Shown here: positions 49,046 to 58,505 of the stretch, piece by piece
Numbering within the stretch: the first letter of the stretch is position 1
How the letters are laid out: each line of letters starts with the position of its first letter
Source of the DNA: Sphingobacterium thalpophilum
GTDB taxonomy: Bacteria > Bacteroidota > Bacteroidia > Sphingobacteriales > Sphingobacteriaceae
Length of the DNA: 64,000 nucleotides
Direction: 5' to 3'
NCBI RefSeq assembly: GCF_901482695.1
Contig: NZ_LR590484.1
Span: forward strand, 2,666,001 to 2,730,000
Notes under the pieces: generated by a model
Databases searched by the model: none
The model's input: only the letters and a program-made list of their open reading frames with translations
Told to the model about the DNA's origin: nothing
Position numbers and translations under genes: made by a program

Positions 49046-50740
49046 ATGTCACATAGACTTTTTCGAAAGAAAAGTGTTGACCAGATCTTACACGACACGC
49101 AGAAAGAAGGGGGGACTGGCTTAGCAAAAGTATTGGGAGTAACGGATTTGGTTTCCTTAGGTATAGCCGCGATTGTCGGAGCAGGGATTTTTAGTACGAT
49201 TGGGCTGGCGAGTTACGAAGGTGGGCCCGCTGTTTCTCTTCTATTTATTTTTACAGCTTTCGCCTGCGTCTTTACGGCCTTGGCTTATGCACAGTTCGCC
49301 AGCACGGTACCGGTCTCCGGTTCGGCGTATACTTATGCTTATGTGGCATTTGGTGAACTGTTTGCCTGGATTATCGGCTGGGCCTTGGTTCTGGAGTATG
49401 CTGTATCCAATACCGTAATTGCAATTTCTTGGTCGCAGTACTTTGTGTCTATGCTGGAGGGATTTGGTATCCATATTCCTGCTTGGCTTTCCATGGCTCC
49501 GGGTTATGCTTTCGATGCTGTGGACAAACTGAACCAACATGGAATGGCCAGCCTTACAGCGATAGATCAGCATGGTCTGGATGCTTTCAATAACGCTCCA
49601 CGGGTCGCGGGGATGCCTATTATTTTTGATTTGCCGGCTGGAGTGATCACCTTTTTGGTGACTTGGCTTGTATATATTGGGATTAAAGAATCACAAAAAG
49701 CGAGTATGATCATGGTCATGATCAAGGTTGGGATTATACTGGCGGTCATCTTCGGAGGTATATTCTATGTAAAGCCTGAAAACTGGACCCCTTTCGCGCC
49801 CAACGGGCTACAGGGCGTACTCGGAAGTGTAGCAGCTGTATTTTTTGCATTTATAGGTTTTGATTCGATCTCGACGACGGCCGAGGAATGTAAAAATCCG
49901 CAGAAGGATCTACCTAAAGCCATGATTTATTGCTTGCTAATCTGTACAGTATTATATGTGGCCATTACGCTGGTGTTGACGGGGATGGTCAACTATACCG
50001 AACTCAATGTGAAAGACCCTCTGGCCTTTGTATTTAAATATGTGGGTTTTGACCACATGGCCGGCATTATATCGGTGACCTCTGTCATAGCCATTACCAG
50101 TGCTCTTTTGGTTTATCAGCTGGCACAGCCCCGTATTTGGATGACCATGAGCCGGGACGGTCTTCTTTGGAGGAAATTTGCAACCATCCACCCTAAATAC
50201 AAGACACCTTCCTTTGCCACCATCGTGACAGGGCTGGTCGTAGCGATTCCATCGCTGTTTTTCAAAATGGATTTTTTTGTGGACCTGACAAGTGTAGGTA
50301 CATTTTTCGCCTTTATCTTAGTTTGTGCAGGTGTCTTATATATGGATTACTCAGGCCTATCGGCTAAATCCAAATTTAAAGTTCCCTACGTGAATGGAAA
50401 GTATCTTGTCGGAGCAGGTCTACTGATAGCTGTTGTGTGCCTCTACCTCTACGGGAAAGACATCCTTGTCGAATGGGAGCGGCTATCCTGGGTAGAGATT
50501 GTGGAACACAAAATGCTCGTTATTATTTTTTGGCTGACTTGGCTTGTCTTGAGCGTATATAGCTTTAAGATGAATTTTTCACTTCTTCCGGTTATCGGTA
50601 TATTGATCAATCTTTATTTAATGACTGAGTTAGGAGCAAGTAACTGGATAATTTTTGTGATCTGGCTGGTAATCGGACTAGGGGTGTATTTTATGTATGG
50701 TTATAAACATTCAAAACTCAATAAATCGGTTGTGATCTAA
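49046..50740 (+). CDS. APC family amino acid permease
   Basis: 564 residues with 12 or more transmembrane helices. VTDLVSLGIAAIVGAGIFSTIGLASYEGGPAVSLLFIF holds the glycine-rich TM1 substrate site, and AFIGFDSISTTAEECKNPQKDLPKAM is the TM6 signature of the cationic amino acid transporter subgroup. It imports or exchanges amino acids at the inner membrane; specificity is not readable. It is followed by a terminator facing rlmF. Confidence 0.93.
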   Translation: MSHRLFRKKSVDQILHDTQKEGGTGLAKVLGVTDLVSLGIAAIVGAGIFSTIGLASYEGGPAVSLLFIFTAFACVFTALAYAQFASTVPVSGSAYTYAYVAFGELFAWIIGWALVLEYAVSNTVIAISWSQYFVSMLEGFGIHIPAWLSMAPGYAFDAVDKLNQHGMASLTAIDQHGLDAFNNAPRVAGMPIIFDLPAGVITFLVTWLVYIGIKESQKASMIMVMIKVGIILAVIFGGIFYVKPENWTPFAPNGLQGVLGSVAAVFFAFIGFDSISTTAEECKNPQKDLPKAMIYCLLICTVLYVAITLVLTGMVNYTELNVKDPLAFVFKYVGFDHMAGIISVTSVIAITSALLVYQLAQPRIWMTMSRDGLLWRKFATIHPKYKTPSFATIVTGLVVAIPSLFFKMDFFVDLTSVGTFFAFILVCAGVLYMDYSGLSAKSKFKVPYVNGKYLVGAGLLIAVVCLYLYGKDILVEWERLSWVEIVEHKMLVIIFWLTWLVLSVYSFKMNFSLLPVIGILINLYLMTELGASNWIIFVIWLVIGLGVYFMYGYKHSKLNKSVVI

Positions 50741-50773
50741 CGATTGGACTTTTGGATCTGTTTTGATAAGCAA

Positions 50774-50806
50774 ACGGGCTGCGCAATGATTGAGCAGCCC
50801 GTCTTA
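50774..50806. terminator. Bidirectional hairpin terminator
   Basis: ACGGGCTGC (50774-50782) / GCAGCCCGT (50794-50802), 9 bp, 11-nt loop that can pair further (CAAT/ATTG), between the convergent permease and rlmF genes. Confidence 0.82.
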
Positions 50807-50827
50807 TTATGTATACCATTTTATGGT

Positions 50828-51739
50828 TTAAAATCTCCACAAGAGGATCCGGCTTACTTTATTGCCCTGTTCCATACGGATGACTTCAGATTCTTTTACA
50901 TTGATTTTCTTTAGTTTATGCAGTAAAAATCTGACATCTTCACGGTGTGCGACCAATGTTGAAAACCATTTCACCTGATCTTTATGAAATTGGCTTTCAA
51001 ATATCATGCGCGTGAGAAATGCTTTCTCGCCTCCGTCGCACCAAAGTTCGCTGCCTTGTCCGGCAAATGTCTGTATGACTGGGCTGTCGCCTACCTTAGC
51101 ATCTTTAATACCCGTTGTCTTGCGTATAGACTGTTGCAATGCTTCAGTTTGTGAGCTGAAAAAGGGTGGGTTGCAGATGACCATATCAAATTTTTCATCG
51201 GGAAGAATAATATCCTTGAAGATGGCTTTTGGATTATTCTGCAGCCGTATTTGTATGCTTTTTTTCAGGCTCATATTCGTCCGGGTAATTTCAATTGCGT
51301 TTTTGTAGGCTTTTTTAATGATTTCGGAGCCTACGAAACTCCATCCGTACTCTTGGTGGCCAATGATGGGATAGATACAGTTGGCGCCCACGCCGATATC
51401 CAGGATGCGTACTTTGCCGCCCTTTGGGATTTCGCCATTGTTGTCCCTGGCGAGAATGTCTGCGGCGTAGTGGATGTAATCAGCCCTGCCCGGAATGGGA
51501 GGACAAAGGTTTTCCTGAGGGATATCCCAGTGCTGAATGTTGTAGTACTTTTTTAAAAGAGCCTGATTTAAGGCTTTCACCGCTTCGGGATTATTAAAGT
51601 CGATTGTTTTTACTTTGTAAGCATTTAATGTAACAAAATCTTTTAAGGAAGGTTCGACTTTGCTGAGTTCGTCAAAGTTGTAGTTGTCGAGATGTCTATT
51701 TCGAGGGTGTAATTTCTTTTTGGGATTAGCGTCTGCCAT
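50828..51739 (-). CDS. rlmF: 23S rRNA (adenine-1618-N6)-methyltransferase
   Basis: 303 residues from ATG 51739 (MADANPKKKLHPRNRHL); an upstream TTG would add seven non-family residues. KLHPRNRHLDNYNF and GRADYIHYAADIL are RlmF signatures, VRILDIGVGANCIYPIIG is the SAM motif I, and MVICNPPFFSSQ is the NPPF catalytic motif of N6-adenine methyltransferases. It methylates A1618 of 23S rRNA (E. coli numbering). A TACTTTTG at 51765-51758 is a candidate -7 box. Confidence 0.95.
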   Translation of the reverse strand: MADANPKKKLHPRNRHLDNYNFDELSKVEPSLKDFVTLNAYKVKTIDFNNPEAVKALNQALLKKYYNIQHWDIPQENLCPPIPGRADYIHYAADILARDNNGEIPKGGKVRILDIGVGANCIYPIIGHQEYGWSFVGSEIIKKAYKNAIEITRTNMSLKKSIQIRLQNNPKAIFKDIILPDEKFDMVICNPPFFSSQTEALQQSIRKTTGIKDAKVGDSPVIQTFAGQGSELWCDGGEKAFLTRMIFESQFHKDQVKWFSTLVAHREDVRFLLHKLKKINVKESEVIRMEQGNKVSRILLWRF

Positions 51740-51782
51740 TATGTTCTGTATTTGCAACAAAAGTAAAGCAATTCTGCCGAAT

Positions 51783-51812
51783 AAAAAAGGTGATGCTGCA
51801 GCATCACCTTTT
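51783..51812 (-). terminator. kup terminator
   Basis: A perfect palindrome AAAAGGTGATGC TGCA GCATCACCTTTT (51785-51812) with six Ts on the minus strand, directly after the kup stop. Confidence 0.88.
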
Positions 51813-51818
51813 CATATA

Positions 51819-53765
51819 CTAATCTTTGCGTATGAGATGGACTTCGGAGGTCTGTGGAAAATTTAACGGAACCCGTTCCACCGTTACAAAACTCGAGTCC
51901 AGGCCAAAGCCTTTTTCTTCTGAGAGACTCATTTTTTTGAGATAACCATAAATATCCATGATTACTTTTTCTATCCAGGTCAGCTGATTGGTCTTGGATA
52001 GCACCTTTTCCAGTACGACGAATTTAAAATCCCCCGGAATATTATGCTTGCGTAAAGTATTGTACTGACTGGTTATATCAATTTCGCCTTTTTTTACCAT
52101 ATCTTCTACTACTTTTCTAAAAAGGAGGCTGATACGCTGTTCTTCTCTGAAACCTAATTTAAAATCAATGCGTATCAGCTTTCCGGGGATCAGCTGATCA
52201 ATGGAGTATTCTCTTGTATGCGGATGGTCCATCACATCAACGTGCACAAGCCAGTATACATCAGCACGCTTTGGTTTTTTGTTAATGATCGAATAGATAA
52301 TTTTGGCTTCTATCTCAGACTTAAAGTTTGCACTGGTCAGGTATACCAAATGGGAGGCAAATGGAGGTACTGATTTGTCCTCACTTAATTCGGAGATAAT
52401 GGGATAATATTTATTGATATTGATAAAATTGACGAATCGATTCTTGATTTTGCGTGCAGTATACCAGCAATACATGGTTCCGAAAAGAGCAATAGCAAGT
52501 AGCAAAGTCAGCCAGCCGCCGTGTGCAATCTTCACGCCGTTACCGACAAGGAAGGTGAGCTCGATGACAAAGTAGGCGAACAGGAATATGCCAATTAGTA
52601 CGCGATTTACCTTTTTCATTGCTAAAAAATAGCCCATTAATATGGTTGTCATCAGCACTGTTAGGTTGATCGCCAGCCCATATGCCGCATCCATTTTGCT
52701 GGATTCCTCAAACACCCAAATGACAATCATACATCCTATCCAAAGGATCAAATTAATGGAAGGTACATATAATTGACCTTTATGTTCGCTTGGGTAACGG
52801 ATAGCCACCTTCGGCCAAATGTTAAGCCGCACGGCTTCCGAAATCAAGGTATAGGATCCCGAAATCATGGCTTGGCTCGCGATGATGGCAGCTATGGTAG
52901 CGATGGCTATACCATATCCGATAAACCAGTCGGGCATAATCGAATAGAATGGATTGGCTCCGCCCAGTACACGGCCCTCTTGGGTCAGTAACCAGGCTCC
53001 CTGACCAAAATAATTTAAGATCAGCGTAATTTTAACATAGATCCAGCTGATGCGGATATTGGCTTTGCCACAGTGTCCCATATCCGAATACAAGGCCTCC
53101 GCCCCTGTGGTACAGAGGAATACTGCACCGATTAAAAGTAACGAGTGTGGATAAGTAATGAGAATATGAAACGCATAGTATGGATTGATAGCCTTCATGA
53201 CTTCCGGTGCCAGATGGATATGGGATAAACCGAGAACGCCAATGATCGTAAACCAGATGGTCATCAGGGGGCCGAAAACTTTTCCGACCACGGAGGTACC
53301 AAATCGCTGGATAATAAAAAGTAAGGATATGATTGTGACCACAATAGGGACAGTGGGCAGCCCGGGAAACTTGATATCGAGACCTTCTATTGCAGACGAA
53401 ATGGTGATGGCCGGCGTGATCATGCCATCGGCTAATAGTGTTGCTGCACCGATCATGGCTGGGAATATTAACCAGGGGGCCCGCTTGCGTACCAGAGAAT
53501 AGAGGGAAAGAATCCCCCCTTCGCCTTTATTGTCAGCGCGCAAGGTGATCCAGACATATTTTACTGTTGTTTGTAAGGTCAGCGTCCAGAATACACAGGA
53601 GAGTCCGCCGAGGACAAGATCTTTGTGGATAGCACCTTGTCCCATGATTGCCTTGAAGACGTATAAGGGTGAAGTCCCAATATCTCCAAAGACGATTCCT
53701 AAGCTGATCAACAAGCCGGCAAAGCTAAGCTTGTTGATACTGTTGTGATGACTATTGTCTGTCAT
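51819..53765 (-). CDS. kup: KUP-family potassium uptake protein
   Basis: 648 residues. LGIVFGDIGTSPLYVFKAIMG is the Kup N-terminal signature; about 12 transmembrane helices fill residues ~12-430, and the C-terminal ~200 residues form a cytoplasmic domain (PFASHLVYLTSANFKSEIEAKIIYSI...). The protein is a proton-coupled K+ importer of the inner membrane. CAAAAATA at 53795-53802 is a possible minus-strand -7 box (TATTTTTG). It appears monocistronic. Confidence 0.95.
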   Translation of the reverse strand: MTDNSHHNSINKLSFAGLLISLGIVFGDIGTSPLYVFKAIMGQGAIHKDLVLGGLSCVFWTLTLQTTVKYVWITLRADNKGEGGILSLYSLVRKRAPWLIFPAMIGAATLLADGMITPAITISSAIEGLDIKFPGLPTVPIVVTIISLLFIIQRFGTSVVGKVFGPLMTIWFTIIGVLGLSHIHLAPEVMKAINPYYAFHILITYPHSLLLIGAVFLCTTGAEALYSDMGHCGKANIRISWIYVKITLILNYFGQGAWLLTQEGRVLGGANPFYSIMPDWFIGYGIAIATIAAIIASQAMISGSYTLISEAVRLNIWPKVAIRYPSEHKGQLYVPSINLILWIGCMIVIWVFEESSKMDAAYGLAINLTVLMTTILMGYFLAMKKVNRVLIGIFLFAYFVIELTFLVGNGVKIAHGGWLTLLLAIALFGTMYCWYTARKIKNRFVNFININKYYPIISELSEDKSVPPFASHLVYLTSANFKSEIEAKIIYSIINKKPKRADVYWLVHVDVMDHPHTREYSIDQLIPGKLIRIDFKLGFREEQRISLLFRKVVEDMVKKGEIDITSQYNTLRKHNIPGDFKFVVLEKVLSKTNQLTWIEKVIMDIYGYLKKMSLSEEKGFGLDSSFVTVERVPLNFPQTSEVHLIRKD

Positions 53766-53953
53766 TATGTGTTATTTTGTTTCACAATATTGTGCAAAAA
53801 TAAACTTTTTGCCTGTACTTTAATGTGGTACATTTTCTGCGCCAAATTTTAGCATTTCATTTGACATGCGCAATAGCTGTTAAAATTTGTTAAAAGAATC
53901 CATAGACCGCCGGTCTCACTGTAAAACTTTTAAACAAAATACTAACTTTGTTG

Positions 53954-53984
53954 TTGATAATTCAAATAGTTAGCGTTATATTTG
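53954..53984 (+). promoter_or_regulatory. Candidate promoter of small T9SS protein
   Basis: TTG (53954-53956), 20 bp, TATATTTG (53977-53984). A second TAACTTTG at 53943-53950 offers an alternative upstream start. Confidence 0.4.
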
Positions 53985-54023
53985 ATTAAACCGTAACCAG
54001 TATTTGAAGTCTAATTTAACACT

Positions 54024-54455
54024 ATGGGGAGAAATCTACTTAAAGCAGCTTATTTAACACTTTTGACCGCACTGACATGGTGCAGTGGGGTGGTTCATGT
54101 GTATGCCAAATCTCCTTATGGCCCTACTTTTTCGAAGCAGATCTGGGTGGAAAGTGAGGCATTTGGTGACAATAACAGCAAGGATAATGAGAAGGTCATT
54201 AATAATGTGAAGGTATTCTATAATCCTATCGCCGAACAAATTAGTTTGTCTTTTAAATTAGCGAAGTCTTCTAGTGTTTCTATTAAAGTGATGGATGCAT
54301 TGGGTAACGAAATATTGCAGTTGCTGAACGGGAATCTGGATGCGGGTGTTCAGAATTTATCTTTTGAACATGGTGGAAAACTGACAACTGGCTTTTATTT
54401 TGTTCGGGTCGTTGCCGGTTCAGAAACCGTGGTGAAACGATTTTCAGTACGTTAA
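54024..54455 (+). CDS. Small secreted protein with T9SS type A-like C-terminal domain
   Basis: 143 residues. Signal peptide RNLLKAAYLTLLTALTWCSGVVHVYA; then a ~30-residue acidic/Asn stretch. Residues ~60-143 are a complete type IX sorting domain: VKVFYNPIAEQISLSFKLAKSSSVSIKVMDALG, GNLDAGVQNLSFEHGGKLTTGFYFVRVVAG and VVKRFSVR at the extreme C-terminus. Normally this domain sits at the end of large secreted enzymes and is cleaved during anchoring to the cell surface. Here there is almost no passenger. It may be a surface peptide, a remnant, or a domain with its own role. Confidence 0.82.
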   Translation: MGRNLLKAAYLTLLTALTWCSGVVHVYAKSPYGPTFSKQIWVESEAFGDNNSKDNEKVINNVKVFYNPIAEQISLSFKLAKSSSVSIKVMDALGNEILQLLNGNLDAGVQNLSFEHGGKLTTGFYFVRVVAGSETVVKRFSVR

Positions 54456-54481
54456 AAAAGTAGATCATTATAATTTTGGAT

Positions 54482-54518
54482 AAAAAAACGGGAATCTTTT
54501 GGTTCCCGTTTTTTTTAT
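54482..54518. terminator. Bidirectional hairpin terminator
   Basis: ACGGGAA (54488-54494) / TTCCCGT (54503-54509) extended by A/T runs to ~13 bp; loop 8 nt. Between the convergent T9SS and ispG genes. Confidence 0.85.
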
Positions 54519-54519
54519 C

Positions 54520-56526
54520 TTATTCCTGTTCTTCATCTACCCATAGTCCGTCATCTTTAATGATTTTGATCAGCTCATCCAAGGCCTGTGCAGAGCTGAC
54601 ATTCTTTTTGACGACCTGCTGGCCACGATATAATGTGACTTTGTCCGGTCCTGCACCGACATAACCGTAATCTGCGTCTGCCATTTCGCCCGGGCCATTC
54701 ACGATACAGCCCATGATCCCTATTTTCAGCCCTTTTAAATGGTTGGTCCTGCTTCGGATCATCTGTGTGGTCTCTTGGAGGTCAAACAGTGTACGGCCGC
54801 AGCTGGGGCAGGATATATATTCCGTTTTTGATATTCTGGAACGGGTCGCCTGCAGTATTCCGAAGGATAGTGAGGCGATATTCTCCAGCGCTGTGGCAGG
54901 TGAATCGATCCAAATCCCTGAACCCAGGCCGTCAATCAGTAGTGCCCCCATGTCGGTAGACGCATAGAGCTGTATCTTGGAGGTCGGCTCTTCGGGATTC
55001 ATAAAATCACCGACAGGTCCCGAGAACTCTTCCTTGGGATAGGTCCTTTTGATAATGACAGGATTGTCGATCCCAATATCTTGTAGGTTTCTGAAAAATT
55101 GCCGTTGATCAGCCATTCCGTGAATATGGTCGGTTTCGACAATAAATACAACCGTATTATCCAGCTGCAAAGACTCAAATACAGCTGTTGCCAAATCCGC
55201 ATTGCTGATCTTGACCATGTTGAGCACCCGGTCTTTTCGTGTTGCATGCACAAACTCATGCAACGTATAAAGGGGATGTATATTTGTTATATCCTTGAGT
55301 GTAGACCAGGTGGTAAAATTATAAACCTGCTTTAAATTTGCCGGCATGGTAAATGAGGGCAAATTGTCACCCAGATAAACGAAGTCTACTGACTGTTCGC
55401 CCATGTGATATTTATCCAGAAGCATATCGTAGCGATAGCCTACTTTAGCGAGAATTTGGGCATCTTTTAGATTTTCATTGGAAATGTCGATAACGATGCG
55501 TGGTACCAGTGAGCCTCCGATAAAGGTATTCACCTCCTGGCTCAGATAAGGCTGTGCAGAACTATCCGGTGAGAACTGAATAATTTCCGGCTGCCGCTGC
55601 CCGGCCAGCTGCTTTTTGCGTTTACTATATCTATTGACTAATGCAATAGCTACCGGAGCCTCGCGCTCGGGTTCTTCGGTCAAAGACACCCGTACGGTAT
55701 CGCCCAGACCATCCTCCAATAAGGTTCCGATACCGACAGCCGATTTTATACGACCATCCTCACCATCACCCGCTTCGGTCACGCCCAGGTGTAGTGGATA
55801 ATTCATGTTCTCAGAAACCATCTTTTCAACTAGTAGGCGGTAGGCCTTAACCATGACCTGAGGATTGGACGATTTCATCGAAATACAGAGGTTATAGAAA
55901 CTGAGGTCTTCACACATCCGTATGAATTCCATGGCAGATTCCACCATCCCTTCAGGGGTGTCACCATAATGACTCATGATCCGGTCAGATAGCGAACCGT
56001 GGTTGGTCCCGATACGCATTGCAGTGCCATTTTCTTTACAGATCTTGACTAAAGGTGCAAATTTGGTATAGATACGTTCTAGTTCGAGTTTATAGGCCTC
56101 TTCTGTATAAGAGAGTTGATCAAACCTCTTTTTATCGGCATAGTTGCCTGGGTTGACACGTACTTTTTCGACGATACGTGCCGCTACCTCAGCTGCATTC
56201 GGGGTAAAATGGATATCGGCAACCAACGGCACCTTATACCCCCGCTTGCGGAGCTCATTTTTGATGTTGGCTAAATTTTGTGCTTCTTTGATGCTTGGCG
56301 CAGTGATACGAACATATTCACAGCCGGCTTCAACCATCCGGATGGTCTGCTCTACAGATCCCAGGGTGTCCATCGTGTCCACTGTAGTCATACTTTGGAT
56401 ACGGATAGGGTTGTCTCCGCCCATAGGGACATCACCAATCTGGATCTCCCTGGTCTTCCATCTTGAATAATCTACCTTGGAATTGCAGTAGATTCCCGGT
56501 AAAGTCAACATATTACTTGTGTTCAT
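54520..56526 (-). CDS. ispG: HMBPP synthase IspG (long form)
   Basis: 668 residues from ATG 56526; a GTG nine bases earlier is less likely. RWKTREIQIGDVPMGGDNPIRIQSMTT begins the TIM barrel. The long central insertion (~270-560) absent from E. coli IspG is the normal three-domain form of Bacteroidota, Chlamydiae and plants. The 4Fe-4S ligands are the two cysteines of CPSCG (~570) and one in GCIVNGPGE (~606). It makes hydroxymethylbutenyl diphosphate in the MEP isoprenoid pathway. A minus-strand TAACTTTG (56542-56535) precedes the start. Confidence 0.96.
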   Translation of the reverse strand: MNTSNMLTLPGIYCNSKVDYSRWKTREIQIGDVPMGGDNPIRIQSMTTVDTMDTLGSVEQTIRMVEAGCEYVRITAPSIKEAQNLANIKNELRKRGYKVPLVADIHFTPNAAEVAARIVEKVRVNPGNYADKKRFDQLSYTEEAYKLELERIYTKFAPLVKICKENGTAMRIGTNHGSLSDRIMSHYGDTPEGMVESAMEFIRMCEDLSFYNLCISMKSSNPQVMVKAYRLLVEKMVSENMNYPLHLGVTEAGDGEDGRIKSAVGIGTLLEDGLGDTVRVSLTEEPEREAPVAIALVNRYSKRKKQLAGQRQPEIIQFSPDSSAQPYLSQEVNTFIGGSLVPRIVIDISNENLKDAQILAKVGYRYDMLLDKYHMGEQSVDFVYLGDNLPSFTMPANLKQVYNFTTWSTLKDITNIHPLYTLHEFVHATRKDRVLNMVKISNADLATAVFESLQLDNTVVFIVETDHIHGMADQRQFFRNLQDIGIDNPVIIKRTYPKEEFSGPVGDFMNPEEPTSKIQLYASTDMGALLIDGLGSGIWIDSPATALENIASLSFGILQATRSRISKTEYISCPSCGRTLFDLQETTQMIRSRTNHLKGLKIGIMGCIVNGPGEMADADYGYVGAGPDKVTLYRGQQVVKKNVSSAQALDELIKIIKDDGLWVDEEQE

Positions 56527-56571
56527 ATATAACACAAAGTTAGGCTTTCTTGACTAAATATCCTTCGGCAA

Positions 56572-57519
56572 TTAATATCTTCTGATTTTTATCGATGTTA
56601 TGCCGCCATTGATGTCAAAATCAAATTTATGTGTGGCCGTATCGTAATTGGTGGTTTTGACAAAGCCGTCACTTTTTAAGAAGTCACCTTCATAATCCGT
56701 TGAGGAGAGCGCATTGTCGCTGGTGATGCGGCATGCAGCGTCCTTAGGGATGGCAATTTCGACGGATGATGCTCCGGTATCCATGGAGACTTTGGTGGTC
56801 GCCATGGGCTGTCCCAGTTTAAGTTTTAGGCTAGTGGCTCCGGCGTCGATGTCTATCGCCTCTATTTTGTATGGGGAAAGATCCAGTTTGGCATCGATCG
56901 CGCCAATATCAAAATTCAGGTTCCAAATGATATTGGAATTGAGCGCAATGTATGTATTGTTGTTTTTGCCGTTAAAATCCTTGTCTCTGAATTTGCCTTT
57001 TAAAGTAATATTCATTTTATCAGGAGAGTCTCCTTGTGTTGTCATACCCAAAAGGTATTCCTTGGAGGTGTTGTACGCCGTAAAAAGTGCAGTTGTCGTG
57101 CTGCTGTCGTTCTTCAGGGCAGTCGCTCCGAGATCAATGTTCAATTTTGCACGTTGAATTTTGGTGTCTAGTGGTACCTCGAGTTTTTGTGTCGTATAGT
57201 TCGTTTTGTCGTTGGGGTCGTCCACATTGATATTGACACCTTTATTTTTTAACAAGTGCGTCAACAGGGGCTCCTTGGGAGTGGAAAGACCGACGAAAGT
57301 CAGGAAGCCCAGAATGACTACTGTAGCACCAATGGCAATAAACTGACCTATCTGCTGATCTTTGGGGACGAGCATACGGATACCGGCAAGCACAATAAAC
57401 AGTGGCCAATACTTAAAAATGCCCACCCAGTTGAATGAAATACTGTTGAGCTGGGACAATAATAAGATCACTCCTATAAAAAGAATCGTGATTCCGGTTG
57501 TTATACGTTGTGTATTCAT
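56572..57519 (-). CDS. LiaF/DUF5668-type membrane protein
   Basis: 315 residues. Three or four N-terminal hydrophobic helices (GITILFIGVILLLSQL, WPLFIVLAGIRML, FIAIGATVVILGFLTFVGL) correspond to the LiaI/LiaF-like transmembrane domain. Residues ~100-315 are beta-rich with repeating LDLSPYKIEAIDIDAGATSLKLKLGQP and MDTGASSVEIAIPKDA units, the toastrack-like fold of LiaF relatives. Relatives act in envelope-stress sensing, but no two-component system is adjacent here. Divergent from the mlaE-type gene. Confidence 0.82.
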   Translation of the reverse strand: MNTQRITTGITILFIGVILLLSQLNSISFNWVGIFKYWPLFIVLAGIRMLVPKDQQIGQFIAIGATVVILGFLTFVGLSTPKEPLLTHLLKNKGVNINVDDPNDKTNYTTQKLEVPLDTKIQRAKLNIDLGATALKNDSSTTTALFTAYNTSKEYLLGMTTQGDSPDKMNITLKGKFRDKDFNGKNNNTYIALNSNIIWNLNFDIGAIDAKLDLSPYKIEAIDIDAGATSLKLKLGQPMATTKVSMDTGASSVEIAIPKDAACRITSDNALSSTDYEGDFLKSDGFVKTTNYDTATHKFDFDINGGITSIKIRRY

Positions 57520-57651
57520 GACTAATTCCGTTTGTTATATAGCCCAAAAGTACGCTGCCTATGCGGATACTGTACCAAAGATTAGGCTATTATACATAAA
57601 AATTCGGTAAATGTCGCTAATTGATCGGTAAGTAAATTTGTTTTTCTCCGA

Positions 57652-57682
57652 CTTTTTGGCTTTTTGCTTGTTTATATATTTG
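57652..57682 (+). promoter_or_regulatory. Candidate promoter of mlaE/mlaF operon
   Basis: TATATTTG (57675-57682) with CTTT 19 bp upstream (57652-57655) and an overlapping TTTTG nearer by. The consensus is partial. Confidence 0.4.
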
Positions 57683-57761
57683 CTGGAATTAATTACCTTT
57701 AATAAATACATTGGATACGGATAATACGATTATGGGTATTACCGCGAATTAACTGGTTACT

Positions 57762-58496
57762 ATGATTTTTCATCACATTGGCGCATATCTGATATTACTG
57801 AAATCGGTGTTTAAAAAGCCGGAGAAAGGGCGTATCTACTGGAAAGAGACTGTACTGGCCATGACCGACATCGGTATTGGTTCTTTAGGACTTATCGTGA
57901 TCATCTCGACCTTTATCGGAGCTGTAATGACTATGCAGATTGCTTTTCAGATGGTGTCGGACCTTATTCCGAACTCCATCATTGGATCTATCAATAGAGA
58001 TTCCAACATTTTAGAACTGGGGCCGACGATTTCGGGACTGGTTTTGATGGGAAAGATCGGCTCATCGATTTCCTCGCAGATCGGCTCCATGCGGGTTACC
58101 GAGCAGATAGATGCTTTGGAGATCATGGGGATCAACGCGCCGGGCTATCTGATATTGCCCAAAATATTGGCTGGTGTAACAATGATACCCATGCTGGTTA
58201 TTATAGCGATTGTGTGTGCTCTGGTCGGCGGACTGGTCGGTGGGTCCCTTTCGGGGGCGGTAACGCCTGCAGATTATATCTTGGGTATCCAAGATAGTTT
58301 TAACGGCTTTACAGTAACGGTAGCATTGGTTAAGGCTGTCGTTTTTGGATTTATCATTACGTCTGTGTCGGCTTATAAGGGATATAAAGTGAAGGGGGGA
58401 GCGCTGGAGGTGGGGCAGGCCAGCACCGAGGCTGTTGTGGTGGGCTGTATTACTATTTTGGCAGCAGATTATGTGATTACAGCATTAATGCTTTAA
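57762..58496 (+). CDS. mlaE: MlaE-family ABC transporter permease
   Basis: 244 residues with about five or six hydrophobic segments. VIISTFIGAVMTMQIAFQM, GPTISGLVLMGKIGSSISSQIGSMRVTEQIDALEIMGINAPGYLILPKILA and FGFIITSVSAYKGYKVKGGALEVGQASTEAVV are the family signatures (DUF140). The E. coli relative moves phospholipids between membranes as part of MlaFEDB. The ATPase gene starts 9 bp downstream; no MlaD gene is in the window. Confidence 0.93.
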   Translation: MIFHHIGAYLILLKSVFKKPEKGRIYWKETVLAMTDIGIGSLGLIVIISTFIGAVMTMQIAFQMVSDLIPNSIIGSINRDSNILELGPTISGLVLMGKIGSSISSQIGSMRVTEQIDALEIMGINAPGYLILPKILAGVTMIPMLVIIAIVCALVGGLVGGSLSGAVTPADYILGIQDSFNGFTVTVALVKAVVFGFIITSVSAYKGYKVKGGALEVGQASTEAVVVGCITILAADYVITALML

Positions 58497-58505
58497 AAAG
58501 AGTAT

